The notes under the pieces are model-generated. The model was not told the origin of the DNA, made no database searches, and worked only from the letters and a program-made list of their open reading frames with translations. A program made the position numbers and the translations under genes. A DNA stretch of 64,000 bases from Methylobacteriaceae bacterium (GTDB lineage: Bacteria; Pseudomonadota; Alphaproteobacteria; Rhizobiales; Beijerinckiaceae): contig CANEZL010000001.1 of NCBI GenBank assembly GCA_947444195.1, positions 186,001 through 250,000 on the forward strand, written 5' to 3'. How positions within the stretch are numbered: position 1 is the first letter of the stretch; each line of letters begins with the position of its first letter. Below, in pieces: positions 8,722-17,522 of the stretch.

Positions 8722-9423
8722 ATGCGCACGCGCATCCTCATCGTGGAGGACGAGGAGACCCTCACCACCCTCCTGCGCTACAACCTGGAGGCCGAGGGCT
8801 TCGCGGTGGACGTCGCCGGGCGCGGCGACGAGGCCGAGCTGCGCCTCGCCGAGCAGACGCCCGACCTCATCCTCCTCGACTGGATGCTGCCCGGCCTCTC
8901 CGGGATCGAGCTGTGCCGCCGCGTCCGCGCGCGACGCGAGACCGAGCGGCTGCCGATCATCATGCTCACCGCCCGCGGCGAGGAGGGCGACCGCGTCCGC
9001 GGCCTCGGCACCGGGGCCGACGACTACATGGTCAAGCCCTTCTCGGTGCCCGAGCTTCTCGCCCGGGTCCGCGCGCTCCTGCGCCGCTCGAAGCCCGCCC
9101 ACGTCGCCGACCTGCTCGCGGCCGGGGACATCGAGCTCGACCGGGTGAGCCACCGGATCCGCCGTAGCGGCCACGAGATTCATCTCGGGCCGACGGAGTT
9201 CAAGCTCCTCGAATTCCTGATGCAGAGCCCCGGCCGCGTCTTCTCGCGGGAGCAGCTCCTCGACGGCGTCTGGGGCCACGACGTCTACATCGACGAGCGC
9301 ACGGTGGACGTGCATGTGGGCCGCCTGCGCAAGGCCCTCAACCGGCCGCGCCAGCCCGACCCGATCCGCACGGTGCGCGGCTCCGGCTACGCCTTCGACG
9401 AGACCTTCTCCGGGGAGGGCTAG
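8722..9423 (+). CDS. phoB: Phosphate response regulator PhoB
   Basis: A 233-residue OmpR-family response regulator. The receiver domain (1-120) has the acidic pair in VEDEE, the phospho-acceptor Asp53 in LILLDWMLPG, and the conserved Lys in DYMVKPFS. The winged-helix DNA-binding domain (about 130-230) contains GPTEFKLLEFLMQSPGRVFSR broken by a typical helix and ends RTVRGSGYAFDE. It should bind the Pho box at 3369. The 282-base gap before it may hold its own promoter. The partner kinase gene phoR is not in this cluster. Confidence 0.93.
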   Translation: MRTRILIVEDEETLTTLLRYNLEAEGFAVDVAGRGDEAELRLAEQTPDLILLDWMLPGLSGIELCRRVRARRETERLPIIMLTARGEEGDRVRGLGTGADDYMVKPFSVPELLARVRALLRRSKPAHVADLLAAGDIELDRVSHRIRRSGHEIHLGPTEFKLLEFLMQSPGRVFSREQLLDGVWGHDVYIDERTVDVHVGRLRKALNRPRQPDPIRTVRGSGYAFDETFSGEG

Positions 9424-9495
9424 CGCGCTCTCCGCGGAAGTGGACGCCTGCCCGGCGCAAGAGAGCCTGCAAAGACAACAACTTAGAGCCGCGGA
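9424..9495 (+). repeat. Dispersed intergenic repeat, copy C (diverged)
   Basis: The segment after phoB, containing GAAGTGGACGCCTG and ending AACAACTTAGAGC, resembles the reverse complement of 26981-27053 and a class of palindromic elements common in Hyphomicrobiales. Similarity is partial by eye, so the boundaries are approximate. Confidence 0.45.
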
Positions 9496-9635
9496 CGATC
9501 GCAGCACGATCGGGGACGGCTCCAGGGCCGGGGAGGGCCGGGGCACCGGGCCATGTGGCATATCGTCGAGCCGAGTCGCTGGGGGCGCCCGCGGCCCTAG
9601 CTGAGCCGGTGCCCGTCCGAACCCTCGCGAGCGCC

Positions 9636-11495
9636 GTGTCCAAGCCCATCAGCGACTATGCCATCATCGGCGACACCCACTCGACCGCCCTCGTCGCCCG
9701 CGACGGCTCGGTGGACTGGCTGTGCTGGCCACGTCACGATTCGCCGGCCCTGTTCCTGAAGCTCCTCGACGCGGAGCGGGGCGGCTCCTGCCGGATCGAG
9801 CTTGACGGGCTGGAGCGGGTCTCGCGGCGCTACCTGCCGGACACGAACGTCCTCGAGACCACCTTCGAGACCGCCACCGGCCGCGCCGTCCTCCTCGACC
9901 TGATGCCGGTCAACCCGCCGACGCCGGAGCCCGACGAGGGGCCGGATGGGGAGGGGGAGAGCCGGCTCCTGCGCCTGCTCACCTGCGAGGCGGGCACGGT
10001 CTCGGGCCGCTTCGTGGTCTGGCCGACCTTCGACTACGCCCGCTGCACCTGCACGCCGGTGCAGGAGGAGCGCTGGGTGCTGTTCGAGGCGGGGGACCAG
10101 CGCGTGCGGGTGAGCGCGGGCGCGCCGCCGCGGGTGGTGGGGGAGGCCGCCGAGAGCCGGATCGACCTCGCCGCCGGCGCGCGCACCTTCCTCGTCCTCA
10201 CCCACGGGGAGGACGAGGAAGGGGCCGGCATCGAGGATTTCGAGGGCGCCATGGCCCGCGCCGAGGCGACGACGCGCTACTGGCGGCGCTGGAGCGATCG
10301 CTGCACCTATCGCGGCCCCTACCGGGACGCGGTGCTGCGCTCGGCCCTCTGCCTGAAGCTTCTGACCTACTCGCCCACCGGCGCCATCGTCGCCGCGGCG
10401 ACCGCGGGCCTGCCCGAGGCGGTGCCGGGCAACCGCAACTACGATTACCGCTTCACCTGGATGCGGGACGCGACCTTCACCGTCACCGCCTTCGTGATGC
10501 TCGGCTACGTGCGCGAGGCCTCCGAGTTCCTGCGCTTCCTGCGGGAGGCCGACGGCACCTTCGGGCGCGATACCCGCCTGCTCTACGGCATCGCCGGCCC
10601 GATCCCGCCCGAGGAGGCGCTGACGCATCTCGCCGGCTGGCGCGGGGTGGGGCCCGTGCTCATCGGCAACGCCGCCGAGTCGCAGGACCAGCACGACATC
10701 CTGGGCGAGCTCGTCCACGCCCTGGCGAGCTTCCTGGAGGCGGTCGATTACGACCCGCCGGAGAAGGTGAACGACCGCCTGCCCGAGGTGCTCGACAACC
10801 TCACCCGCCGCGCCATCGCCCACCGCGACTCGGCCGACCACGGCATCTGGGAACTGCGCTGCGCCCCGCGTCAGCAACTGCACACCAAGGCGATGCTCTG
10901 GGTGGCGCTGACCGAGGCCGTCCGGATCGGCCGCAAGATCGCCGGGGTGCCCCCGGAGAAGATCGCCGCCTGGGAGGAGGCCGCGGGCGAGATCCGGGCC
11001 GAGTATCTGGAGCGGTGCTGGGATCCGGAGCGGCAGGCCTTCGTCGGCGCCTACGATTCCACCCATCTCGATGCCGCGGTGCTGCGCGTCGTCCTGTTCG
11101 GCGCCATCGACGCGGACGACCCGCGCATGCTCTCCACGCTCGCGGCCATCGAGGCGGAACTCGGCGAGGGCGACCTGATCTACCGCTACCGCATGGAGGA
11201 CGGGCTGGAGGGCGCGGAGGCCACCTTCACCGCCTGCGCCTTCTGGCGGGTCGGCTGCCTCGCGCTCGCCGGCCGCACCCGCGCGGCCAAGGCCGCCTTC
11301 GAGCGCCTGATCGGCCGGGGCAACGATGTCGGCCTGTTCGCCGAGGAGATCGATGCCGCCACCGGCGAGCAGCGCGGGAACACGCCCCAGGCCTTCTCGC
11401 ACATGGCGCTCATCAACGCGGCGCTGCGCCTCGACTCCGCCATCGACCGCTTCGGCCTGCCCGAGGAGGAGCCGGTGCGTCGCGCCGCGGAGTAG
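9636..11495 (+). CDS. Glycoside hydrolase family 15 protein (glucoamylase/trehalase-like)
   Basis: A protein of 619 residues with the N-terminal signature ISDYAIIGDTHSTALVARDG followed by SVDWLCWPRHDSPALF, the standard opening of bacterial GH15 enzymes. The catalytic (alpha/alpha)6 domain shows YDYRFTWMRDATFT and a WELR segment, and near the C-terminus NTPQAFSHMALINAAL. Substrates are alpha-glucosides such as maltooligosaccharides or trehalose; no signal peptide, so cytoplasmic. I chose GTG 9636; an in-frame GTG at 9555 would add 27 unlikely residues. It ends one base from the convergent dut gene, with no terminator between them. Confidence 0.9.
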   Translation: MSKPISDYAIIGDTHSTALVARDGSVDWLCWPRHDSPALFLKLLDAERGGSCRIELDGLERVSRRYLPDTNVLETTFETATGRAVLLDLMPVNPPTPEPDEGPDGEGESRLLRLLTCEAGTVSGRFVVWPTFDYARCTCTPVQEERWVLFEAGDQRVRVSAGAPPRVVGEAAESRIDLAAGARTFLVLTHGEDEEGAGIEDFEGAMARAEATTRYWRRWSDRCTYRGPYRDAVLRSALCLKLLTYSPTGAIVAAATAGLPEAVPGNRNYDYRFTWMRDATFTVTAFVMLGYVREASEFLRFLREADGTFGRDTRLLYGIAGPIPPEEALTHLAGWRGVGPVLIGNAAESQDQHDILGELVHALASFLEAVDYDPPEKVNDRLPEVLDNLTRRAIAHRDSADHGIWELRCAPRQQLHTKAMLWVALTEAVRIGRKIAGVPPEKIAAWEEAAGEIRAEYLERCWDPERQAFVGAYDSTHLDAAVLRVVLFGAIDADDPRMLSTLAAIEAELGEGDLIYRYRMEDGLEGAEATFTACAFWRVGCLALAGRTRAAKAAFERLIGRGNDVGLFAEEIDAATGEQRGNTPQAFSHMALINAALRLDSAIDRFGLPEEEPVRRAAE

Positions 11496-11496
11496 C

Positions 11497-11970
11497 TCAG
11501 CGCCCGCTCGATCCGAAGCCGCGGGCGCCCCGCCCCGTGCCCGCCGGGCCCGCCGCCTCCACCACGAGGCGCGGACGGGCGGCCCGCGTGAAGACGAGCT
11601 GCGCGATGCGCTCCCCCGGCACGACCCGGATCGGCGCGCCGGACGGGTTGCGGTTCCAGGCCGAGATCAGCAGCGGGCCCTCGTAATCGGCGTCGATCAC
11701 GCCCGTCCCGTTTCCCAGGACGAGGCCGTCCCGGTGGCCGCGGCCGGAGCGGGGCAGGACGAGGCCGCACCAGGCCGGATCGCGGATGAGCACGCAGAAC
11801 CCGGCCGGGACCAGGGCGGGCGCGCCCTGCGGCGCGAGGTCGAGGGGCGCTTCGAGGCAGGCGTGCAGGTCGAGCCCCGCCGCCGCGTCCGAGCCCCAGC
11901 ACGGGAAACCCCAGCCGGCGAGGCGCGCGTCGAGGAGGCGGATCCCGACCTCGGCGAGTTCCCCGCTCAC
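11497..11970 (-). CDS. dut: Deoxyuridine triphosphatase Dut
   Basis: A 157-residue trimeric dUTPase that hydrolyses dUTP to dUMP, keeping uracil out of DNA. The five motifs are present: DAAAGLDLHA (motif 1), LPRSGRG (2), GNGTGVIDADYEG (3), ERIAQLVF (4) and the mobile C-terminal arm RGARGFGSSGR (5). The GTG start overlaps the stop of the upstream CitE-like gene in a GTGA junction (11967-11970), which implies translational coupling. A much longer frame through the same region is a shadow of citE. Confidence 0.92.
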   Translation of the reverse strand: MSGELAEVGIRLLDARLAGWGFPCWGSDAAAGLDLHACLEAPLDLAPQGAPALVPAGFCVLIRDPAWCGLVLPRSGRGHRDGLVLGNGTGVIDADYEGPLLISAWNRNPSGAPIRVVPGERIAQLVFTRAARPRLVVEAAGPAGTGRGARGFGSSGR

Positions 11971-12851
11971 GCCGGCATCTGCGCGATCGCCTCGGCCAGC
12001 GCCAGGGTGCGGCGCGCCTCGTCGGCATGGAGGCGCTCGATCATCCGACCGCGGAAGGGGATGGCCCCGCGCCCCCGATTCTCCGGCGCGTTCACGGCGG
12101 CGATCAGCGCCTCCGCCTCGGCGACCTCCGCGGTGCCGGGTGCGAAGGCGGCGTTGGCCGTGGCGATCTGGCTCGGATGGACCAGCATCTTGCCGTCGAA
12201 GCCGCAATCGCGCCCCTGCCTGCATTCGGCGGCGAAGCCCGCCGCGTCGGTGAAGGCGTTGTAGATGCCGTCGATCACGTCGATCTCGTAGGCGCGGGCG
12301 GCGGCGACCACGCTCATCAGCCAGGGCATCAGGGGGGCGCGGTCGGGCCCCGGCCGCAACCGGCCCGCCTTCACGAGGTCGTTCGGGCCGACGACGAGGC
12401 AGGCGAGGCGCACGTCCACGTCGCGGGCCGCGCTCGCGATGTCGGCGAGGTTGAGGATCGCCAGCGGGCTCTCGATCATCGCCCAGATCCGGATCTGGCC
12501 CGGCACCTTCAGGCGGCGCAGGCGCGAGCCCACGGCGACGAGGGCGTCGGGGCCCGTCACCTTCGGCACCAGAACCGCATCCGGCCCCGCGCCGGCGAGC
12601 GCCGCGAGGTCGTCCTCGCCGTGGTCGCCGTCGAGGGCGTTGATCCGCACGACCACCTCGCGCCGGCCGAAGCCCCGGGCGGCCACCGCGGCCGCCACGC
12701 CGGCCCGCGCCTCGGCCTTCGTCTCCGGCGCCACCGCGTCCTCCAGATCGATCAGGACCACGTCGCAGGGCAGGTCGCGCGCCTTCTCCAGCGCGCGGGC
12801 GTTCGAGCCCGGCATGGACAGGACGCTGCGGCGGGGGCGGATCTCGGTCAT
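11967..12851 (-). CDS. HpcH/HpaI (CitE-like) CoA-ester lyase
   Basis: A 294-residue TIM-barrel protein of the citrate lyase beta/malyl-CoA lyase family. It opens RRSVLSMPGSNARALEKA, has LIDLEDAV with the conserved Glu-Asp, the Arg in VVRINALD, and the metal-binding Glu in IWAMIESP; the C-terminal half has GKMLVHPSQIA. Family members cleave or hydrolyse malyl-, citramalyl- or beta-methylmalyl-CoA. No citDF genes are near, so it is not citrate lyase; in a methylotroph a malyl-CoA-type reaction is possible but the substrate cannot be read here. ATG 12851 is preferred over an upstream Met at 12935. Confidence 0.88.
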   Translation of the reverse strand: MTEIRPRRSVLSMPGSNARALEKARDLPCDVVLIDLEDAVAPETKAEARAGVAAAVAARGFGRREVVVRINALDGDHGEDDLAALAGAGPDAVLVPKVTGPDALVAVGSRLRRLKVPGQIRIWAMIESPLAILNLADIASAARDVDVRLACLVVGPNDLVKAGRLRPGPDRAPLMPWLMSVVAAARAYEIDVIDGIYNAFTDAAGFAAECRQGRDCGFDGKMLVHPSQIATANAAFAPGTAEVAEAEALIAAVNAPENRGRGAIPFRGRMIERLHADEARRTLALAEAIAQMPA

Positions 12852-12949
12852 GACGGCCTCCTCGCGGACCTTTCGCGGACCTTGCGGGTCGTGCGCCGAT
12901 ACGCGTAGCGCGGCACGGAGACAAGACGGCGACACGGGGAGGGGACGAC

Positions 12950-13741
12950 ATGGCCCGCTGGATCGGCGGTCTCGACGGGTGCCGCGGCGCCTGGGCCGGG
13001 GCGCTGCTCGACCTGGACGACCCGGCGCGCTTCCGGACCGGCCTGTTCGCCCGGGTCTCCGATCTCCTCGACGCCCCCGAAGCGCCCGTCCGCGTCGGCA
13101 TCGACATCCCCATCGGCCTGCCGGAGCGGACGGAGGGCGGTCGAGCCGCCGACCGGGCGGCGCGGGCCTATCTCGGCCCGCGGGGGCGGGCGAGCGTCTT
13201 CCCGGTGCCGCCCCGGGGGGCGATCGAGGCCGCGGACTACGCGAGCGCGAAGACGCTGGCGCGGCGCGACAGCGACCCGCCCCGCGCGCCCTCGATCCAG
13301 CTCTGGAACATCGTGCCCGCGATCCGCGAGGTCGACGCCCTGCTGCGCGCCCGGCCGGACCTGCGCCCGCGCCTGCACGAGATCCACCCCGAGATCGCCT
13401 TCCGGCGCCTCAACGGGGGCGCCCCGCTGGCGGCCAAGAAGGGGCTCGCCCGGCGGGACGGCCTGGAGGCCCGCCGCGGGCTCCTCGTGTCCGCCGGCCT
13501 GCCCGAGCCCCTGGTCCGGGCCGGCCGGGCCCGCGGCGTCGGGGCCGACGACCATCTCGACGCACTCGCCGGCCTCGTCGTCGCCCGCGACATCCTCGAA
13601 GGCCGCGCCACGCCGCTGCCCGACCCCTACGGCCACGACGCCCACGGCCTGCTCGTGGTGATCTGGATGCCCGCCGCGCCGAATTCCGCTTGCGGACCCG
13701 TCAAGGGAAATTCACGGGAGGGCGGCGGGGAATCCTGCTAA
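12950..13741 (+). CDS. DUF429 family protein
   Basis: A 263-residue protein beginning WIGGLDGCRGAWAGALL, with RVGIDIPIGLPE and EIHPEIAFRRLNGG, the conserved acidic blocks of DUF429, a family with a predicted RNase H-like fold. Function unproven. The gene is divergent from citE, and the NUDIX gene follows 9 bases after its stop, so they are likely one operon. The last 25 residues are low in complexity and may vary between strains. Confidence 0.82.
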   Translation: MARWIGGLDGCRGAWAGALLDLDDPARFRTGLFARVSDLLDAPEAPVRVGIDIPIGLPERTEGGRAADRAARAYLGPRGRASVFPVPPRGAIEAADYASAKTLARRDSDPPRAPSIQLWNIVPAIREVDALLRARPDLRPRLHEIHPEIAFRRLNGGAPLAAKKGLARRDGLEARRGLLVSAGLPEPLVRAGRARGVGADDHLDALAGLVVARDILEGRATPLPDPYGHDAHGLLVVIWMPAAPNSACGPVKGNSREGGGESC

Positions 13742-13750
13742 CCGTGCGCC

Positions 13751-14263
13751 ATGTCCGATTCCGCGCCGCCCCCCATCCGCCACATCGCCCGCGCCCTCGT
13801 GTTCGACCCGCGGGACCGCCTCCTCCTGATCCAGTACCAGTCGGTCCACGCGCGGGCGGCCGACGGAACGCCGGCGACCTTCTGGTTCATGCCGGGCGGC
13901 GGCCTAGAGGCGGGCGAGAGCCACGTGGAGGCCTGCCGGCGCGAGCTCCAAGAGGAGATCGGGCGGGACACCGAGATCGGCCCGCTGGTCGCCACCTGCG
14001 ACGGGCCGTTCCACCTGTTCAAGCAGTCGCGGGACGCCCGCGAGCGCTACTACCGCGTGCGCCTGCCCGACGACCGGGTGGATACGAGCCGGCTGGCCGA
14101 GACCGAGGACAACCCCGTGCTCGGCACGCGCTGGTGGACGATCGAGGAATTGTGCGCAACGGAGGAACACATCGAGCCCGCGGGACTTGCGGACGTGGCG
14201 CGCTTCCTGGCCGAGGGCCGCCTTCCCGAGGCACCCGTCACGCTCGCGTGGCGAGACGCCTGA
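13751..14263 (+). CDS. NUDIX hydrolase
   Basis: A 170-residue protein with a complete NUDIX box GGGLEAGESHVEACRREL continuing QEEIG at about residues 51-73, which binds Mg2+ and hydrolyses nucleoside-diphosphate-linked compounds. The upstream strand RALVFDPRDRLLLIQYQ and the WFMPGG entry to the box are typical. Substrate unknown. It follows the DUF429 gene closely and precedes a carbonic anhydrase by 54 bases. Confidence 0.9.
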   Translation: MSDSAPPPIRHIARALVFDPRDRLLLIQYQSVHARAADGTPATFWFMPGGGLEAGESHVEACRRELQEEIGRDTEIGPLVATCDGPFHLFKQSRDARERYYRVRLPDDRVDTSRLAETEDNPVLGTRWWTIEELCATEEHIEPAGLADVARFLAEGRLPEAPVTLAWRDA

Positions 14264-14317
14264 ACCGGCCGCCACCGCCCGAGGTCGGCACCCGACCGCA
14301 CGCCTACAGGAGACCCC

Positions 14318-14983
14318 ATGTTCCCCCAGAACCTCACCGAGGGTTACCGTTCCTTCCTGTCCGACCGGTTCCCCCAGGAGAGCCGGCGCTTCAAGCAGCT
14401 CGCCACCAGCCAGGATCCGGACGTGCTCGTGATCGGCTGCTGCGACAGCCGCGTCGCGCCGGAGGCGATCTTCGACGCCGGTCCGGGTGAGCTCTTCGTC
14501 GTGCGCAACGTCGCCAACATCGTGCCGGTCTACGAGACGGGCGGCGACTACCACGGCACCTCCGCGGCCATCGAGTTCGCCGTGCAGTCGCTGGAGGTGA
14601 AGCACATCGTCGTGCTCGGCCACGCCACCTGCGGCGGCATCAAGGCCTATGCCAACAAGGCCAAGCCCCTGTCGCAGGGCAACTTCATCGGCAAGTGGGT
14701 CTCCCTGGTCGCCCCCGCCGAGGCGAAGGCCGGCGATTCCTCGGCGCCCGACTACCTGACCCGCCTGGAGCACGCGATGGTGAGCCAGAGCATCGACAAC
14801 CTGATGACCTTCCCCTTCATCAAGTCGCGCGTCGAGGCCGGACAGCTCACGCTGCACGGGGCCCATTTCGGCGTGGCGACGGGCCAGCTCCTAGTGCGCG
14901 ACCCCGAGACCGGCGACTTCGCCCCCGCCGTGGACGGGCAGGGCCAGCCCCTGCGCCCCTCGGCGACCATCACCTGCGCCTGA
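14318..14983 (+). CDS. Beta-class carbonic anhydrase
   Basis: A 221-residue zinc enzyme interconverting CO2 and bicarbonate. The active-site segment CCDSRVAPEAIF supplies zinc Cys41 and the Asp43-Arg45 dyad; His102 and Cys105 come from VVLGHATCGGIKA. The N-terminus EGYRSFLSDRFPQE is usual for this clade. Likely cytoplasmic, feeding bicarbonate to carboxylations such as those of the ethylmalonyl-CoA pathway. The start at ATG 14318 has the purine-rich stretch CAGGAGACCCC in front. Confidence 0.94.
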   Translation: MFPQNLTEGYRSFLSDRFPQESRRFKQLATSQDPDVLVIGCCDSRVAPEAIFDAGPGELFVVRNVANIVPVYETGGDYHGTSAAIEFAVQSLEVKHIVVLGHATCGGIKAYANKAKPLSQGNFIGKWVSLVAPAEAKAGDSSAPDYLTRLEHAMVSQSIDNLMTFPFIKSRVEAGQLTLHGAHFGVATGQLLVRDPETGDFAPAVDGQGQPLRPSATITCA

Positions 14984-15388
14984 TCCCGGCCGGTCGATCC
15001 GGCGGCGCGAGGCGCGAGGCTCCCTCCGCTCTCACGCCTGCCGGATCCGCACGGCGCTGGAACCGCGCTTCTTCCCTCTCCCCCTTCGCGGGGGCCTACA
15101 GCCTTCACGCAACGCGTACACCGCGCGCACCCTCCACCCCCCACGGAGGGGGAAAGAGTGCGCGCGGCGACGCGTGCCCGAGTGCTGCGAGAGGATAGGC
15201 GTCTCGCGGAAACGGGTTTGCGTCGGTGCGGGATGGGGCGTTCGACGCCGGCCGCGCCCCGGAGCGACGGCGCAGGTCCGATCTCCGGATGCCATCGTCC
15301 TGCCGTGTAACGCAGAGAGGCGGCGACCCTCGCGGGCCGCCGCCTCTCTCGATCCTGGGCCCCGGCCGCGGCCGGGGCCGGTGGCGCC
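14984..15388. other. Intergenic region with repeat-like palindromes
   Basis: About 400 bases with no convincing gene. It holds CTCTCCCCCTTCGCGGGGG (around 15075-15093) and a matching AGGGGGAAAGAG arm near 15145, resembling the GC-rich REP-like elements at 55851 and 61593, and the hairpin at 15314-15349. Frames on both strands are proline- and arginine-rich shadows. Confidence 0.5.
15314..15349 (-). terminator. Hairpin after the DUF4142 gene
   Basis: Arms AGAGAGGCGGC (15314-15324) and GCCGCCTCTCT (15339-15349) pair perfectly around a 14-base loop, 40 bases beyond the stop of the minus-strand DUF4142 gene. Probably its terminator; no strong T-run. Confidence 0.55.
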
Positions 15389-16117
15389 TCACATGCTGCG
15401 GGCGCCGGGCAGGCGCGTGGCCGCCTCGTAGTGCTGCTGGTAGACCGGCAGGGCCTGCTGGGCGTAGGTGCGCAGGGCCGGGTTCGGGCCCGAGGACGCG
15501 TAGGCCTGGGTCATGCCGATGGCCATCTGATGCGACTTGAGCTGCTGGCTCACATAGAGACGGTCGAAGCTCGGACCGGCCGGGGTGGCGGACAGCTCGG
15601 CGAGCATCGCCTGCTGCTCGGGGCTCGGCTGCACCACCGTGCCGGCGGTGGCGTCCACGTCGCCCATCACGGCGCCGCGGCCCACGCGGCTGCCGGCGGC
15701 CGCGCCGCGCGCCGCACCGGAGGTCGCGCCCTCGACAGCGCCGACCGGACCGCCGGCGAGCGTGCCGCCGACCACGCCGGCCGCGGCCCCCGTGGCCGCG
15801 CCGACGGCGCCGCCCGCCACCGCGATCGGCGCGGCGATCAGGTCGGCCGGGCCGCCCATGGCGCCGCCCTGCGCGGCGACGTAGTTGCGGTCGCCGCCGG
15901 CGAGGGCGACGTTGGCCGAGCGGTGGTCGCGGATCGCCTCGCGGGCGTAGCTGCGGATCTGCGGGTTGCGCGACTTGGCGAGGGCCATCTGGCCGGCCTG
16001 GATCTCGAAGGCGTTCATCTGCATGGCCTGGACGCGGTAATCCATCATGCCCTGCGCCATGGCGGGCGAGGACACGGCGATGGCGAGCGCGGACAGGGCA
16101 GCGTATTTCTTGAACAT
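15389..16117 (-). CDS. DUF4142 secreted protein with Gly/Ala-rich insert
   Basis: A 242-residue exported protein. A signal peptide MFKKYAALSALAIAVSSPAM precedes AQG. Residues 25-72 form a first helical ferritin-like half (NAFEIQAGQMALAKSRNPQIRS region), residues about 80-155 are a Gly/Ala/Val-rich insert with GAVGAATGAAAGVVGG, and the rest resumes the helical part (SFDRLYVSQQLKSHQMAIG). DUF4142 proteins are periplasmic, of unknown function, often stress-related. The split by a low-complexity, glycine-zipper-like insert is unusual. Confidence 0.8.
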   Translation of the reverse strand: MFKKYAALSALAIAVSSPAMAQGMMDYRVQAMQMNAFEIQAGQMALAKSRNPQIRSYAREAIRDHRSANVALAGGDRNYVAAQGGAMGGPADLIAAPIAVAGGAVGAATGAAAGVVGGTLAGGPVGAVEGATSGAARGAAAGSRVGRGAVMGDVDATAGTVVQPSPEQQAMLAELSATPAGPSFDRLYVSQQLKSHQMAIGMTQAYASSGPNPALRTYAQQALPVYQQHYEAATRLPGARSM

Positions 16118-16326
16118 ATCGAACCTCGAATGAAAATGTGCAGCGAGACGAACTGCGCGATGCGCACGTCTGATCGAACTCGAACCAGTCGTTCCACCGG
16201 TTCCGCTTCAGGCCGTAAACGAGGCTCCACAGGCTTTGTTCCTGGGAATTTCGATCTCCTCCGGGACCTGATCTCGCCTATACTGCCGAGCTTGTTCCAC
16301 GCCGCCCGTCCGGTTCGGACGCTCCC

Positions 16327-17508
16327 GTGAGGCTCGATCTCGTCCAGGCCATGCGCGCCCTCGCGGCGCTCATGGTGGCGGTCCACCACACCCGGCACGA
16401 ACTCGCCGCCCTGGGCCTGGCCGGAGGGGCAGCGCCGGCGCTGCCCTGGTGGGCGGGCGTCGACGTCTTCTTCGTGATCTCCGGCTTCATCATGGTCCAC
16501 GCCACCGGCCCGGCCTATGACGGGCCCGGCGGCAGGGCGCGCTTCCTCGCCCACCGGATCGCGCGGGTGGTGCCGCTCTACTGGCTCGTCACCCTGGCCT
16601 TCGCGGCGATCGCCCTGGCGGTGCCGCGGGTGCTCGGTGACGGGGGCGCGGCGCTCACGCCGGAATCCGTCGCCGCCTCGCTGCTGTTCTGGCCGATGGC
16701 GCGGCCGGACGGCAGCGTGCTGCCCCTCTACGGGCTCGGCTGGACCCTCAATTACGAGATGTTCTTCTACGCAGTCTTCGCCCTCGGGCTCGGCCGCGGC
16801 AGAGGCGCGACCGTGGCCCTCGCCGGCGCGGCGCTCGGCGGTCTCGTCCTCGCGGGCCTGCTCGCCGGCCCCCTGCCGCTGCCCTTCGGCTTCTGGGCGG
16901 ATCCGATCGTGCTCGAGTTCCTGTTCGGTGCGGGGCTCGGCCTCCTGCGCGGCACCGGGTTCCGCCTCGGCGGCGCGGGGCGGATCGCCCTCGCGCTCGC
17001 TGGCGTGGCGGCGCTCGCCATGCTCGCGACGGGCGAGCCCGGGCCCCTGCGCCCGTTCCTCGCCGGCGTCCCGGCGAGCCTGCTCGTGGCCGCCGCGGCC
17101 CTCGGGCGGGGGGAGGGCGCCCGCCGCCCCCCGGCGCCGCTGGTGGCGCCGCTGGCGGTCCTCGGGGACGCCTCCTACGCGCTCTACCTCGTCCATCCCT
17201 TCGCCCTGCGCGCGATCCGCGAGGGCGTGGCGCGGCTCGGCCTCGGCCCGACCCTGGGCGCGGCGGGCACCGGCGCCCTGATGCTGGCGGCGAGCGTCGC
17301 GGCGGCGCTCCTCGTGTACCGGCTGGTGGAGCGGCCCCTCACGCGGCGCCTGCGGGCGGTGCTCGACGGGACGGGCCGACGAAAAGCGTGTGCGCCCCCG
17401 CGTGCCGCGAGTTTCGCGGACGGGGGAAGCGGATTAGCGTCCCCCTGTCCGCCGCAGGGCGGGGAAGGCAGGCCGGGAACCGCGTCGCCGCGCGATCGGG
17501 ACCCGTAG
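16327..17508 (+). CDS. Acyltransferase family 3 membrane protein (OafA-like)
   Basis: A 393-residue integral membrane O-acyltransferase with about ten hydrophobic segments. It opens LDLVQAMRALAALMVAVHHT, the catalytic-His segment of acyltransferase-3 proteins, followed by GVDVFFVISGFIMVHAT and the HRIARVVPLYW block. Such enzymes acetylate surface or extracellular polysaccharides. The start is GTG 16327. The last 40 residues after LTRRLRAVL are Arg/Pro-rich and probably read into intergenic sequence. Confidence 0.9.
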   Translation: MRLDLVQAMRALAALMVAVHHTRHELAALGLAGGAAPALPWWAGVDVFFVISGFIMVHATGPAYDGPGGRARFLAHRIARVVPLYWLVTLAFAAIALAVPRVLGDGGAALTPESVAASLLFWPMARPDGSVLPLYGLGWTLNYEMFFYAVFALGLGRGRGATVALAGAALGGLVLAGLLAGPLPLPFGFWADPIVLEFLFGAGLGLLRGTGFRLGGAGRIALALAGVAALAMLATGEPGPLRPFLAGVPASLLVAAAALGRGEGARRPPAPLVAPLAVLGDASYALYLVHPFALRAIREGVARLGLGPTLGAAGTGALMLAASVAAALLVYRLVERPLTRRLRAVLDGTGRRKACAPPRAASFADGGSGLASPCPPQGGEGRPGTASPRDRDP

Positions 17509-17522
17509 GAGAGGATCCGGCG

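Noticed and set aside
16118..16326. Possible EcfG (GGAAC-N16-GTT) promoter upstream of the DUF4142 gene
   Set aside because: GGAAC occurs on the minus strand near 16200, but no GTT lies at the right spacing; the match is too weak.
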